A DNA stretch of 35,106 nucleotides from assembly GCA_016935835.1 (NCBI GenBank), contig JAFGQE010000085.1, positions 1 through 35,106 on the forward strand, read 5' to 3'. A program made the position numbers and the translations under genes. The notes beneath the pieces were generated by a model. It had not been told where the DNA came from. It saw nothing but the letters and a program-made list of their open reading frames with translations, and made no database searches. The stretch is from Clostridia bacterium (GTDB lineage: Bacteria; Bacillota; Clostridia; DUPQ01). Below, piece after piece: positions 7,491 through 15,936 of this stretch. How positions within the stretch are numbered: position 1 is the first letter of the stretch; each line of letters begins with the position of its first letter.

Positions 7491-8186
7491 ATGATAAATA
7501 AAAAATTGGCCTTAGTGCTGGTAGTAATTCTCGTAATGGCACTTGGATTTGCATCATGCAACCAGTCGGAAAGATATGACCAGGATCAGCTGACTAGTGC
7601 ACAGGCAAGGGTAAACGCCGTGGAAACAAGTTATACCGTGGTTGAGGCGAGCGAAGAGTATGCTGGTGTTAAATATGTCTTCCCGAAGATCGAAGGCATG
7701 GTGAACATGTCCAAGCAGGCGGATGCAAATGGAAACATGAAGAGACTGAACACCAAGACCGCCATGGGAAATGATGGTCAAAGGGGAGCCATATCAAATA
7801 CATATGAAGTAATGATTGCAAATGACAAGCTGCTTTCGGTCATATTCCCCACAACCCTCGATTATAATCTTGAAACAAGATCGCTGGTAATGCTTGTGGA
7901 GCAACATAAGTTCATCTATTCGATAGAGAATCTTTTTGGCAAGGCAGAGGATAATCCGGCTTTTTCAGATATGCGCGCAGTCTTTGAGGCAGCGGGTACG
8001 GACCCGTCGTTTACGGATGACGACTTCAGGAAAAAGCTCGTTTACTTCGAAGGGGAAGACATGAAGGACCTGACTCTCCATATAACTTATTTTACGGACA
8101 AGGCTTATGACATATCCATATCATTCAACGATGTAATTGATTATCTTACCGAAGAAAAGGCGGAAATGTTCGATTTTGCAAAATAA
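7491..8186 (+). CDS. Putative lipoprotein of unknown function
   Basis: I do not recognise a family. The start at 7491 is chosen because AGGAGG lies 6 bases upstream; the ATG three bases earlier is too close, and the longer listed ORF start falls before the ribosome binding site. The product is 231 residues. It starts with two lysines, then a hydrophobic stretch ending in GFASC, a fair lipobox with C23 as the lipidated residue, so it should be anchored on the outer face of the membrane. The mature part is mixed alpha/beta with no repeats and no obvious catalytic motif. It resembles small substrate- or partner-binding lipoproteins only in general character. It is a one-gene transcript with its own promoter and terminator. 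Confidence 0.75.
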   Translation: MINKKLALVLVVILVMALGFASCNQSERYDQDQLTSAQARVNAVETSYTVVEASEEYAGVKYVFPKIEGMVNMSKQADANGNMKRLNTKTAMGNDGQRGAISNTYEVMIANDKLLSVIFPTTLDYNLETRSLVMLVEQHKFIYSIENLFGKAEDNPAFSDMRAVFEAAGTDPSFTDDDFRKKLVYFEGEDMKDLTLHITYFTDKAYDISISFNDVIDYLTEEKAEMFDFAK

Positions 8187-8204
8187 TTAGAATTTATTCA
8201 GACA

Positions 8205-8235
8205 GAGGGGCCCATTGAAAATGGGCTCCTTTTTT
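8205..8235 (+). terminator. Rho-independent terminator of the lipoprotein gene
   Basis: Stem GGGGCCCATT/AATGGGCTCC with a short loop, followed by six T residues on the plus strand. The T-run touches the stop codon of the convergent acetyltransferase gene. Confidence 0.85.
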
Positions 8236-8668
8236 ATTTTGGAAGCTTTATGTACCTGGGGGAAGAACCCGAAACGAAGCCGGACTCAAAAAAACCCGTC
8301 GATTTTAGAAAATGGGAAAACCCATCCAACCCGGGAATAGCATCCACATACCACACCTTTGCCTCGGGGAATCGTTTGAATATAAAATCAAGTGACTTTC
8401 TGCCAATTCCCAGGCCTTGGTATGAGGGCAGAATAAAAATTCTTTCAAGCTGAAAAGTCGAGTTTCCTGTTTTAAAAACAACAAGGCCTCCGACAAGCAC
8501 CCCGTCAAATGTTATTTTAAAAAGATAACCGCCGGATGCGGCATCTGCATACCAGCCCGGGTCGTTGCTCCCAATCGGTTTCAGAGAGGCTCCGGATGAA
8601 AATGCTTCCGCGGAAATTGATGAAATATATGGGATATCCCCTGGGCTGGCCTTGTCAATATAAAGCAT
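8234..8668 (-). CDS. GNAT family N-acetyltransferase
   Basis: Predicted acetyl-CoA-dependent acyltransferase. The start at 8668 is set by an AAAGGAG site 6-7 bases upstream and gives 144 residues; the longer listed ORF adds an unrelated N-terminus. The GNAT core is visible: a beta strand FQLERIFILP, then YQGLGIGRKSLDFI, which fits the Q/R-x-x-G-x-G acetyl-CoA pyrophosphate loop, and a C-terminal part with HFLKSTGFFESGFV, the usual F-Y-x-x-G-F end. The acceptor cannot be predicted. It lies 52 bases downstream of the GH42 gene on the same strand and may be co-transcribed from the GH42 promoter, although no functional link is evident. Confidence 0.82.
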   Translation of the reverse strand: MLYIDKASPGDIPYISSISAEAFSSGASLKPIGSNDPGWYADAASGGYLFKITFDGVLVGGLVVFKTGNSTFQLERIFILPSYQGLGIGRKSLDFIFKRFPEAKVWYVDAIPGLDGFSHFLKSTGFFESGFVSGSSPRYIKLPK

Positions 8669-8720
8669 GTATTTCTCCTTTCTTGCCAGTTTGCAGCAAA
8701 TGAAAACAAAAACGCCGCAA

Positions 8721-10718
8721 TCAGTAAATGACCGCAACCCCGAAAGGTTCAAGACGCAGGCATTCGCCAAGACGATCCTTGCTTATTGCATCGGTATATG
8801 CCCTGTCCAGCGGAACAATCACAGGCGTTTCGTTGTGGTTCATCACGAATATGCAGTCGCTGCCACTGGCCGTTCTAAATACGGTTTCAACTCCTGGCAC
8901 GGGACGCAGGGGAGTTCTGCGCACACCCGCCTTTTCGGAAATATAGTCGAATATTTTTGAATAAGACGGCATGTCGGTGTTGAATCCGATGTAGTAGACC
9001 TTTCCCTTGCCAAAGTTGTTTACGGTAATGCAAGGAGTGCCTGAGTAAAAACCACCGGTGTATTCCGCAAGGACGGTTGAGTCCTTCCCATTGATAATGT
9101 CACACCAGGTGTTTGCATTCAAACTGCCGGTTATTCCTGAAACGGGACGGACCGAACTTCCGGCGGCATCGTAATTGATTACATCTATTCCGCAGAGTTC
9201 CCTGAAATAACCCGGGAGAACGAGTCCGTTGATTTTATTGTACAAGTCCCTGTTTCCGGAACGGAAAGTAATCGCAAGACATCCTCCTCCCGACACATAC
9301 GAAGCCAGCAATGAGGCTTCTTCCTCGGAGGAGATGTTGTATGCAGGCATTACAACCAGCCGATACGCCGCCAGGTCCGGGCACATGGCCCTGACATCGC
9401 AATTAATGTTCAGTGAGGTTATTGAATTATGAATCGTGTACAGAATCCGGTTGTAGTCAAAATTCTCAGAGTGTTTTTGATATGCGTGGGACCATGTGTT
9501 GTCAAATGAATTCAGTATGCAGACATCCGAGGTTATCCGTGAACCTGTGACAATCTCGCTGATTGCTTCAAGTTCTTTCCCTGTCTGTTTGATTTCATCG
9601 TATCTTTGGCGGGGAACGCCGTCATGGTCAAGTATTCCATGCCAGTACTGTTCGGTTCCAAAAAGAGCGGGCCTCCACCTGAAATATACCAGTCCGTCAG
9701 CGCCATGAGCAACGGATTGGTATGCCCAAAGCCGGATTTCGCCCGGCCGCGGGGTTTCGTGCATATAGTTCCAGCCATTCTGTCCGCTGCACTGCTCCAT
9801 GACCCAATACTTGTCATTCCTGTACCCGCGCACCTTGTCATGGTTGTAGGAAACTTCCGAAAGGGAGGAAAAAGGTCCGTGTGCAATATTTGGGTAACAA
9901 TCCCAAGAGATGAATTCAAACGGCTCGGCGAGCTTGTAATAATCAAGATCATAGAAACTGCCCATGAAATTGTGTGTTATGGGAACATTTACGCCATATT
10001 TACGAAGTTCATTTATCTGAAAAACGGCATAATCAAATACGGAGTCCGAGGCGAATCTGCAATAATCCAGGAACAATCCGGGATTGTGGGCATGCATTCC
10101 GGCGGCCTTGTTGTCGCATACTGTATCGGCCGGGAGAACCACGCTTTCAAACGAGGGATAATGCTGACCCCAAAAAGACATTCCGAGTTTTTCATTCAGT
10201 GCGGCTATGCTGCCGTATTTTGACTCCAGCCATTTTGAAAAAGCCGTGGAGCAATTATGGCAATAGCATCTGACCGTATCGTGGCAGCCGAATTCATTGT
10301 CAAGCTGCCAGGCGATCACGTTTTTATTTCCGGAATAACGGACAGCCATTTCCTTGATTATTTTCCGGGAATATTCCTTGAAAACAACGCTGTTGAAGCA
10401 ATAGTGCCGCCTGGAGCCAAAGCCCCTTGTCTTGCCGGAGCCGTCCGTTTGATAAATATCGGGATGCAAATCCATAAGCCATTTGGGAGGGGCTGCCGTT
10501 GGAGTGCAAAGAACGATATTCATTCCTGCTGAGGAAGCCATCCCGATGATTTTGTCAAGAAGGGTAAAATCAAAATGACCTTCGGATGGTTCAATGACTG
10601 ACCACATGAACTCGGCTATTCTGATTGTGTTGATGCTTGCTTCCCTCATTAGCCGCAGGTCCTCGGGCCACCTGTCCTCAGGCCAGTGCTCGGGATAGTA
10701 ATCTGTACCGTAAATCAT
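8721..10718 (-). CDS. GH42 beta-galactosidase
   Basis: Retaining glycoside hydrolase of family 42, releasing beta-linked galactose from oligosaccharides. It has 665 residues from the ATG at 10718, the usual GH42 length. The TIM-barrel N-terminus carries YGTDYYPEHWPE. The acid/base is E142 in WQLDNEFG and the nucleophile is E308 in YWVMEQ. A four-cysteine zinc cluster (C145, C151, C153, C156) follows the acid/base and is typical of trimeric GH42 enzymes. The middle and C-terminal parts match the glutaminase-like trimerisation domain and the small beta domain. No signal peptide is seen, so the enzyme is cytosolic and would need an oligosaccharide importer, which is not in this window. The track start is a TTG; the ATG one codon later has better spacing from AGGAG. 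Confidence 0.93.
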   Translation of the reverse strand: MIYGTDYYPEHWPEDRWPEDLRLMREASINTIRIAEFMWSVIEPSEGHFDFTLLDKIIGMASSAGMNIVLCTPTAAPPKWLMDLHPDIYQTDGSGKTRGFGSRRHYCFNSVVFKEYSRKIIKEMAVRYSGNKNVIAWQLDNEFGCHDTVRCYCHNCSTAFSKWLESKYGSIAALNEKLGMSFWGQHYPSFESVVLPADTVCDNKAAGMHAHNPGLFLDYCRFASDSVFDYAVFQINELRKYGVNVPITHNFMGSFYDLDYYKLAEPFEFISWDCYPNIAHGPFSSLSEVSYNHDKVRGYRNDKYWVMEQCSGQNGWNYMHETPRPGEIRLWAYQSVAHGADGLVYFRWRPALFGTEQYWHGILDHDGVPRQRYDEIKQTGKELEAISEIVTGSRITSDVCILNSFDNTWSHAYQKHSENFDYNRILYTIHNSITSLNINCDVRAMCPDLAAYRLVVMPAYNISSEEEASLLASYVSGGGCLAITFRSGNRDLYNKINGLVLPGYFRELCGIDVINYDAAGSSVRPVSGITGSLNANTWCDIINGKDSTVLAEYTGGFYSGTPCITVNNFGKGKVYYIGFNTDMPSYSKIFDYISEKAGVRRTPLRPVPGVETVFRTASGSDCIFVMNHNETPVIVPLDRAYTDAISKDRLGECLRLEPFGVAVIY

Positions 10719-10748
10719 CAAAATCTCCTCCGGCGGATAAACTCAAGG

Positions 10749-10766
10749 GCCGGCTGCCCTGCCGGC
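10749..10766 (-). promoter_or_regulatory. GC-rich inverted repeat in the GH42 leader
   Basis: Two GCCGGC blocks separated by six bases lie between the GH42 -10 box and start codon. In RNA they form a six-bp all-GC hairpin. An alternative stem AGGGC/GCCCT overlaps it. It could be a repressor site or a leader hairpin; its function is not shown. Confidence 0.35.
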
Positions 10767-10785
10767 GGGACATTCAACCCAGAAT

Positions 10786-10794
10786 ATTATACCA
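10786..10794 (-). promoter_or_regulatory. Extended -10 promoter of the GH42 gene
   Basis: The minus strand reads TGGTATAAT about 70 bases before the GH42 start codon. No -35 consensus is present, as is common for extended -10 promoters. It faces away from the rnf promoter in the same 183-base spacer. Confidence 0.65.
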
Positions 10795-10866
10795 CAGGCT
10801 GCCGCCGGGAATGTACCCGTGCGATATGAATAATCAGAACAAAGCAAGTGAAGGGACAAAATTGAA

Positions 10867-10895
10867 TTGATAATTGATTTTACATCATTTATAAT
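10867..10895 (+). promoter_or_regulatory. Sigma-A promoter of the rnf operon
   Basis: TTGATA and TATAAT are separated by exactly 17 bases. The -10 box ends six bases before the rnfC ATG, so the predicted transcription start nearly coincides with the start codon. Confidence 0.8.
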
Positions 10896-10901
10896 AACTC
10901 C

Positions 10902-12215
10902 ATGAGGCAAAAAAAGAGAATGATAGGCGGGGTCATAACCCCTCATTACAAAAACACTGCTAAGTCTGAAACAAAAATCATGCCCGTTCCCGATAAAGTA
11001 GAAATCCCAATGGTTCACCATATAGGCGCTCCTTGTTTGCCTCTTGTAAAAAAAGGCGACGAGGTGATGGTCGGGACCAAAATAGGCGACAGTGAAAAAT
11101 TTGTCAGCGCCCCGGTGCACTCAAGTGTTTCGGGAACTGTTTCAGATGTAAGAAAAATACTTTTCCCAAATGGCTCGTATGTGGATTCGGTAGTCATCAA
11201 GACAGACGGCAGGCAGACAGTGGACCCGGGAATAAAACCTCCTGAGGTCAATACAAGGGAAGATTTTCTAAAGGCGATCAGGGAATCCGGACTGGTCGGA
11301 CTGGGCGGGGCCGGATTTCCGGCCCATGTCAAGCTAAACCCCCCGAAGGATAAGAAGATCGATTATCTTTTGATAAATGCAGCCGAATGTGAACCATATA
11401 TAACCTCGGACTACAGGGAGACGATTGAGAATTCATGGAATGTTATAAGCGGTATAAACATTGTCATGGAATTCCTCGGAATAGAAAACGTAATAATCGG
11501 GGTGGAGGACAATAAGCCCACAACTATAAAAATACTGAATGACATTGCCGATACAGATAAAAAAATCACAGCGGTGCCATTGAAATCCAAATATCCGCAG
11601 GGTGCTGAGAAAATGCTGATATATGCCCTTACGGGCAGGATTGTTCCGGCCGGCGGACTCCCCATGGATGTCGGGGTCATAGTGATGAACGTCGCAAGCA
11701 TATCCTTCGTCGCCAAATACATGAAGACGGGGATGCCGTTGGTCAGCAAGAGGCTGACGGTTGACGGGGCGGTAATCAGGGAGCCTTCGAACGTGGAGGT
11801 ATGCGTTGGTACGTATATCAGGGACCTTATGGATTTCTGCGGTGGTTTCACGGAAGACCCCTATAAGATACTTATGGGCGGGCCGATGATGGGCGTCGCA
11901 CAATATACCCTTGACATGCCGGTGCTCAAGCAAAACAATGCGATACTGGCATTCAACAAGAAGCAAAGCACCCTGCCGGAGCAGACTGCCTGCATCAGAT
12001 GCGGAAGATGCGTAAGGGCCTGTCCCATGAAATTGATGCCGCAGCAACTGGATATATTCGCAAATTCGAACAACACTGTGCAGCTGGAGAAATTCAACGT
12101 CTCAAGCTGCATTGAATGCGGGACATGCTCATATGTATGTCCGGCGAAAAGGCACCTTGTCCAGGCGATAAGAAAAGGCAAGACACTGGTCAGCATGAGC
12201 AGGCAAAAAAAGTGA
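10902..12215 (+). CDS. rnfC: RnfC, NADH-binding and iron-sulfur subunit of the Rnf complex
   Basis: Peripheral subunit where electrons from reduced ferredoxin reach NAD+. It has 437 residues, the short clostridial form without the long C-terminal repeat tail. The N-terminal GG-containing segment and HIGAPCLPLVKKGDEVMVG form the biotinyl-lipoyl-like domain. VGLGGAGFPAHVKL is the glycine-rich FMN/NADH region of the Nqo1-like domain. Two [4Fe-4S] motifs follow, CIRCGRCVRACP near residue 364 and CIECGTCSYVCP near residue 402. It opens the operon. There is no ribosome binding site before the ATG at 10902 and the -10 box is only six bases away. Either the message is leaderless or translation begins at the ATG at 10920; the family's N-terminal alignment favours 10902. 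Confidence 0.93.
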   Translation: MRQKKRMIGGVITPHYKNTAKSETKIMPVPDKVEIPMVHHIGAPCLPLVKKGDEVMVGTKIGDSEKFVSAPVHSSVSGTVSDVRKILFPNGSYVDSVVIKTDGRQTVDPGIKPPEVNTREDFLKAIRESGLVGLGGAGFPAHVKLNPPKDKKIDYLLINAAECEPYITSDYRETIENSWNVISGINIVMEFLGIENVIIGVEDNKPTTIKILNDIADTDKKITAVPLKSKYPQGAEKMLIYALTGRIVPAGGLPMDVGVIVMNVASISFVAKYMKTGMPLVSKRLTVDGAVIREPSNVEVCVGTYIRDLMDFCGGFTEDPYKILMGGPMMGVAQYTLDMPVLKQNNAILAFNKKQSTLPEQTACIRCGRCVRACPMKLMPQQLDIFANSNNTVQLEKFNVSSCIECGTCSYVCPAKRHLVQAIRKGKTLVSMSRQKK

Positions 12216-12260
12216 AATTTACCCGATATATAAAGCAAATTGAAAAGGCGAGTTCTTGAA

Positions 12261-13190
12261 ATGGCAGAAAACAGACTTATCGTAAACTCTTCCCCGCATT
12301 TGAAAGGCATGAGAAGCACAAGCGGAATCATGCTTGATGTAATAATCGCGCTTATACCTGCAGTAATTCTCAGCGTTTACTTTTTTTCCTATATCGCGGC
12401 GCTGGTAATTTTGGTTTCCGTCGCATCCTCGCTGTTTTTTGAATTCCTATACAATCTGGCATCACATAAAAAACAGACCCTGGGAAACCTGAGCGCCGTT
12501 GTAACCGGCGTGATACTGGCGCTGAACCTTCCGCCGGCAAAATCATCCATATGGATAGCGGCGGTGGGATCTTTCGTGGCGATTATAATAGTAAAGATGC
12601 TGTTCGGCGGACTGGGAAAGAATATATTCAATCCCGCCATGGCGGCAAGGGTTTTCCTTACGGTGTCGTTTGCAGGGCAAATGACGTCATGGTATGCTCC
12701 CGGGGTCGACGGCATCACGTCGGCGACGCCTCTCGCAATGGCGCAGAACGGCATGACGACAGGATATATGGATCTTTTTCTGGGGAACATACCGGGAAGC
12801 CTTGGTGAAACGAGCGCTCTTGCGATTCTCATCGGATTCATATGGCTGATATCAAGGAGAGTCATAACGTGGCATATTCCAACCGCTTTCATTGCTTCCA
12901 CGGCTTTGTTCACTTTTATATTCGGACAGGATCCGCTTTTTCACATCCTGTCGGGCGGGTTGATGCTGGGAGCCGTCTTCATGGCCACTGATTATGTCAC
13001 ATCGCCGACTACATGGAAGGGGAAAATGATATTTGGATTTGGATGCGGACTCATAACAGCGGCAATAAGGGTGTTCGGAAGCCTGCCCGAGGGAGTTTCG
13101 TTCTCCATATTGTTCATGAATGCGGTTGTGCCCCTGATTGACAGGTACACGGTGCCAAAAAGCTTCGGAGAGGTGAAAAAGAATGCGTGA
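12261..13190 (+). CDS. rnfD: RnfD, membrane subunit with covalent FMN
   Basis: Integral membrane subunit of the NqrB/RnfD family with about nine to ten helices, part of the ion-pumping path. The start at 12261 (MAENRLIV) gives 309 residues; the listed ORF begins at an upstream TTG with no better ribosome site. The covalent FMN attachment is visible as T156 in GITSATPLA, the S-x-T pattern conserved in this family. NIFNPAMAARVFL and MATDYVTSP are further family stretches. It follows rnfC by 45 bases and overlaps rnfG by 8 bases, so the operon is translated as a coupled unit. Confidence 0.93.
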   Translation: MAENRLIVNSSPHLKGMRSTSGIMLDVIIALIPAVILSVYFFSYIAALVILVSVASSLFFEFLYNLASHKKQTLGNLSAVVTGVILALNLPPAKSSIWIAAVGSFVAIIIVKMLFGGLGKNIFNPAMAARVFLTVSFAGQMTSWYAPGVDGITSATPLAMAQNGMTTGYMDLFLGNIPGSLGETSALAILIGFIWLISRRVITWHIPTAFIASTALFTFIFGQDPLFHILSGGLMLGAVFMATDYVTSPTTWKGKMIFGFGCGLITAAIRVFGSLPEGVSFSILFMNAVVPLIDRYTVPKSFGEVKKNA

Positions 13191-13728
13191 CATACTGAAA
13201 CCTGCGGTCAGCTTGCTTATTATATGCATCTTCATAACTTTCTCGGTAGCCTTGGTATACAATGTCACCGCTGAAACCATTGCGGAAAGAGAATGGGAAG
13301 CCCTTAACATCGCAATGAATGAGGTTCTTCCGGGCGGAGCGCCGTTTGAAGATATAACGGAAGCTTTTCCCGGGATTTCCGATTCCGGGGGAACGATAAA
13401 GATAACAGGGGCATTCAGGTCTGAAAAGGGATATGTGTTCAACATGATCGCACCGGGATACGGCGGCGATGTAGCGGTGATAATAGGCATAGACGAAAAC
13501 GCAAGTATCAGCGGACTTAGGCTTGGCTCAAATAATGAAACCCCGTCGCTGGGCAAAAGGGCTGAAGAGGAATTCTTCACATCAAGGTTTTTCGGGATAA
13601 ATACAAGTGAAAACATCGGTGACTCGGTTGATTCCATAAGCGGTGTTACCATAACATCCACGGCTGTAAAGAAAGCGGCGCAAAAAGCCTGCGAATATTA
13701 TAATGAATACAAGGGGGGCGGCAGGTGA
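13183..13728 (+). CDS. rnfG: RnfG, covalent-FMN subunit of the Rnf complex
   Basis: Single-helix membrane protein with an extracytoplasmic FMN-binding domain. It has 181 residues. One N-terminal transmembrane segment (about residues 7-26) is followed by the FMN-binding domain. The flavinylation motif is DSISGVTITS, with T156 as the expected phosphoester attachment residue. The usual SGAT is SGVT here, a conservative Ala-to-Val change next to the modified Thr. It overlaps rnfD by 8 bases and rnfE by 4 bases. Covalent flavinylation would need an ApbE-type transferase encoded elsewhere. Confidence 0.93.
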   Translation: MRDILKPAVSLLIICIFITFSVALVYNVTAETIAEREWEALNIAMNEVLPGGAPFEDITEAFPGISDSGGTIKITGAFRSEKGYVFNMIAPGYGGDVAVIIGIDENASISGLRLGSNNETPSLGKRAEEEFFTSRFFGINTSENIGDSVDSISGVTITSTAVKKAAQKACEYYNEYKGGGR

Positions 13729-14384
13729 AGAAGCTTTTCAGGGAATTTACAAAAGGACTTGTAAAAGAAAACCCGATATTCGTGCTTGTTCTCGGCATGT
13801 GTCCTACGCTTGCGGTTACCACCACTGCGGGAAACGGCCTTGGCATGGGAGCTGCGGCGACCGTAGTATTGCTCGGTTCAAACATAGTCATATCCGCATT
13901 GCGAAAGCTAATACCGGACAAGGTAAGGATACCCGCATATATAACTGTGATAGCGGGGTTTGTAACCATTGTACAGCTGTTGCTTAAAGCTTATCTGCCC
14001 GACCTGGACAAAGCCCTTGGCATATTCATACCGCTGATAGTTGTCAATTGCATAATTCTTGCAAGGGCGGAAATGTACGCCAGCAAGAATGGCATTGCGG
14101 GATCCATGGCCGATGCCCTGGGGATGGGCCTTGGTTTTACCGCCGCGCTTTTTATAATCGGGTCGGCAAGGGAAATAATCGGATCCGGCTCGTTCCTGGG
14201 AATGGATGTTTTTGCAGGGGCTCTTCCACCGGCGACTGTTTTCATCCTCCCGCCGGGTGGCTTTCTTGTGCTTGGACTGCTGATGGCACTGTTCAATAAA
14301 ATTTCAAAAAAGAACCCTTCGGCAAAAATGGATTGCGCTTCATGTCCCCTTCACTGCGGCCTGAACAAGGAGGTTGTTGAATGA
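13725..14384 (+). CDS. rnfE: RnfE, integral membrane subunit of the Rnf complex
   Basis: One of the two related RnfA/RnfE membrane subunits that together hold the intramembrane iron-sulfur centre and form the ion path. It has 219 residues and about six helices. The family motif GMCPTLAVTTTAGNGLGMG lies near residues 26-44; its Cys is one of the cluster ligands. VVNCIILARAEMYA is the second Cys-bearing segment, matching RnfA's TNCAVLGVALL. The C-terminal extension of about 20 residues after the last helix carries three cysteines (CASCPLHC), which is more than RnfE usually needs. The start overlaps the rnfG stop as ATGA-type coupling, and its own stop overlaps rnfA in the same way. Confidence 0.93.
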   Translation: MKKLFREFTKGLVKENPIFVLVLGMCPTLAVTTTAGNGLGMGAAATVVLLGSNIVISALRKLIPDKVRIPAYITVIAGFVTIVQLLLKAYLPDLDKALGIFIPLIVVNCIILARAEMYASKNGIAGSMADALGMGLGFTAALFIIGSAREIIGSGSFLGMDVFAGALPPATVFILPPGGFLVLGLLMALFNKISKKNPSAKMDCASCPLHCGLNKEVVE

Positions 14385-14962
14385 GACAGATAATATTTGT
14401 AATCATGGGAACCATATTGGTGGAAAACTTTGTTCTCCAGAAGTTCCTGGGAATATGTCCTTTTTTAGGCGTGTCCAAAAAAATGGACTCGGCAATCGGC
14501 ATGAGCGGGGCGGTTGTGTTTGTCATGACCCTGGCATCGGCGGTTACCTGGGCTGTAAACGAGTACATATTGCTGCCGAATGAACTTGAATTCCTGCGAA
14601 CCATATCATTCATACTGGTGGTCGCCGCCCTTGTTCAGTTTGTTGAGATAATATTAAAGAAATTCATAAAGCCCCTGTATAAATCACTTGGCATTTATCT
14701 GCCGCTGATAACAACAAACTGCGCGGTGCTTGGCGTAGCCCTCCTGAACATCCAAAGGACCTATGGATTCGGGATGTCGGTGCTTTACGGGTTCTCCGCG
14801 GGACTTAGCTTCATGGTGGCATTGATACTATTTTCAGGCATAAGGGAACGGCTGGAGACAGCGGATGTGCCGGATGCATTCAAAGGACTTCCGATAGCAT
14901 TGGTTTCCGCTGCGTTTTTATCGCTGGCATTCATGGGATTCCAGGGATTGTTTTCTTTTTGA
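14381..14962 (+). CDS. rnfA: RnfA, integral membrane subunit of the Rnf complex
   Basis: Partner of RnfE in the membrane core. It has 193 residues with six predicted helices. The signature stretches are FVLQKFLGICPFLGVSKKM near the N-terminus, whose Cys is a predicted ligand of the intramembrane iron-sulfur centre, and LITTNCAVLGVALLN in helix four, which carries the second ligand. The opposite orientation of these repeats in RnfA and RnfE is a family property. Start and stop are both clear; the ATGA overlap with rnfE shows translational coupling. Twenty-two bases separate it from rnfB. Confidence 0.95.
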   Translation: MRQIIFVIMGTILVENFVLQKFLGICPFLGVSKKMDSAIGMSGAVVFVMTLASAVTWAVNEYILLPNELEFLRTISFILVVAALVQFVEIILKKFIKPLYKSLGIYLPLITTNCAVLGVALLNIQRTYGFGMSVLYGFSAGLSFMVALILFSGIRERLETADVPDAFKGLPIALVSAAFLSLAFMGFQGLFSF

Positions 14963-14984
14963 TATTATTTGATTAGGGAGTAGC

Positions 14985-15827
14985 ATGAATTCAAATTTAC
15001 TTACATCTGTAGCATATATCGGGGGACTGGGACTTTTATTCGGAATAATCCTTGCCGTTGCATCGAAGCTCTTCGCGGTTAGGAGGGACAGAAAAGTGGA
15101 AGAAGTGCGCGAAGCGCTCCCGGGCGCGAATTGCGGGGCATGCGGATATTCCGGATGCGATGCGTATGCGGAAGCGGTTGCAGCCGATGAATGTGATATA
15201 ACCCTGTGTACCGTCGGCGGTGAATCCGTATGCCGGGCGCTTGAAAAGATAACCGGGAAGGAAGCGGTCGGAGGAGAAAGAAAAGTTGCCAGGGTTTTAT
15301 GCGGCGGAACACTTGAAAACAGAAAAAAGAGCTTTGAATATTCAGGATTGCAAACCTGTCTGGATGTTCAGATGCTTTACAGCGGCAACAACATATGCGG
15401 ATACGGGTGCCTCGGAATGGGCGATTGCGTCAGGGCGTGCCCGTTCGATGCGATAAGGATGATCGAGGGTGTTGCATTTATTCTGGAGGATAAATGCAAA
15501 AGCTGTGAAATCTGCATCGGGGTTTGTCCAAAGCATATAATTGAAATGGTTCCCGAGAGCGCCGCGGTCACCATAGCCTGCTCGAACAAGGACAAGGGAG
15601 CGGTGGCAATGAAAAGTTGCAAAACTGCTTGCATAGGGTGCGGAAAATGTGTAAAGGCGTGTCCTGTGGATGCCATCGAGGTGAAAGACTTCCTTGCGAA
15701 GATAGATTATGAAAAATGCATCAATTGCGGCAAATGCATAGAAGTCTGTCCTACCAATGCAATTCTAAGATACAATAATAAAAGAAAGAAAATAGTCAGA
15801 AAACCCAAAATAAACGAAGAGGCCTGA
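14985..15827 (+). CDS. rnfB: RnfB, ferredoxin-accepting polyferredoxin subunit of the Rnf complex
   Basis: Entry point for electrons from reduced ferredoxin. It has 280 residues. One N-terminal transmembrane helix is followed by the 4Fe-4S domain NCGACGYSGCDAYAEAV (about 46-62). Four CxxCxxCxxxCP-type clusters come next: CGYGCLGMGDCVRACP, CKSCEICIGVCP, CIGCGKCVKACP and CINCGKCIEVCP. This polyferredoxin form is the clostridial/acetogen type; proteobacterial RnfB is shorter. A GGGAG site lies 5-6 bases before the ATG. It closes the operon, and its stop codon falls inside the terminator hairpin. Confidence 0.95.
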   Translation: MNSNLLTSVAYIGGLGLLFGIILAVASKLFAVRRDRKVEEVREALPGANCGACGYSGCDAYAEAVAADECDITLCTVGGESVCRALEKITGKEAVGGERKVARVLCGGTLENRKKSFEYSGLQTCLDVQMLYSGNNICGYGCLGMGDCVRACPFDAIRMIEGVAFILEDKCKSCEICIGVCPKHIIEMVPESAAVTIACSNKDKGAVAMKSCKTACIGCGKCVKACPVDAIEVKDFLAKIDYEKCINCGKCIEVCPTNAILRYNNKRKKIVRKPKINEEA

Positions 15828-15841
15828 GAGGCCTCTTTTTT
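15817..15841 (+). terminator. Terminator of the rnf operon, overlapping the rnfB stop codon
   Basis: Perfect 9-bp stem AAGAGGCCT/AGGCCTCTT with a three-base loop, then a T-run. The last codons and the TGA of rnfB form the 5' arm and loop, so ribosomes finishing rnfB cover the hairpin. Confidence 0.93.
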
Positions 15842-15873
15842 ACGCATCGAAAAATGCTTTATAGGAGGGGAAT

Positions 15874-15936
15874 TTGTCCTTGCCAAACGGAATTGTTCAA
15901 TTTCCGTCTATGAGTATGATTTGCGGACAGGCATAA
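15874..15936 (+). CDS. Candidate 20-residue small ORF
   Basis: Too short for the ORF track. A very strong AGGAGGGG site lies about 5 bases before a TTG, opening a frame of 20 codons ending in GQA-stop. The frame contains the inverted repeat CGGAATTG/CAATTTCCG. The ribosome site is better than those of many real genes here, but the start is TTG, there is no promoter of its own between the rnf terminator and it, and the peptide has no recognisable feature. It may be a chance site or a leader peptide. Confidence 0.2.
   Translation: MSLPNGIVQFPSMSMICGQA

Noticed and set aside
10749-10766. Terminator in the GH42/rnf spacer
   Set aside because: The GCCGGC hairpin has no U-tract on either strand.
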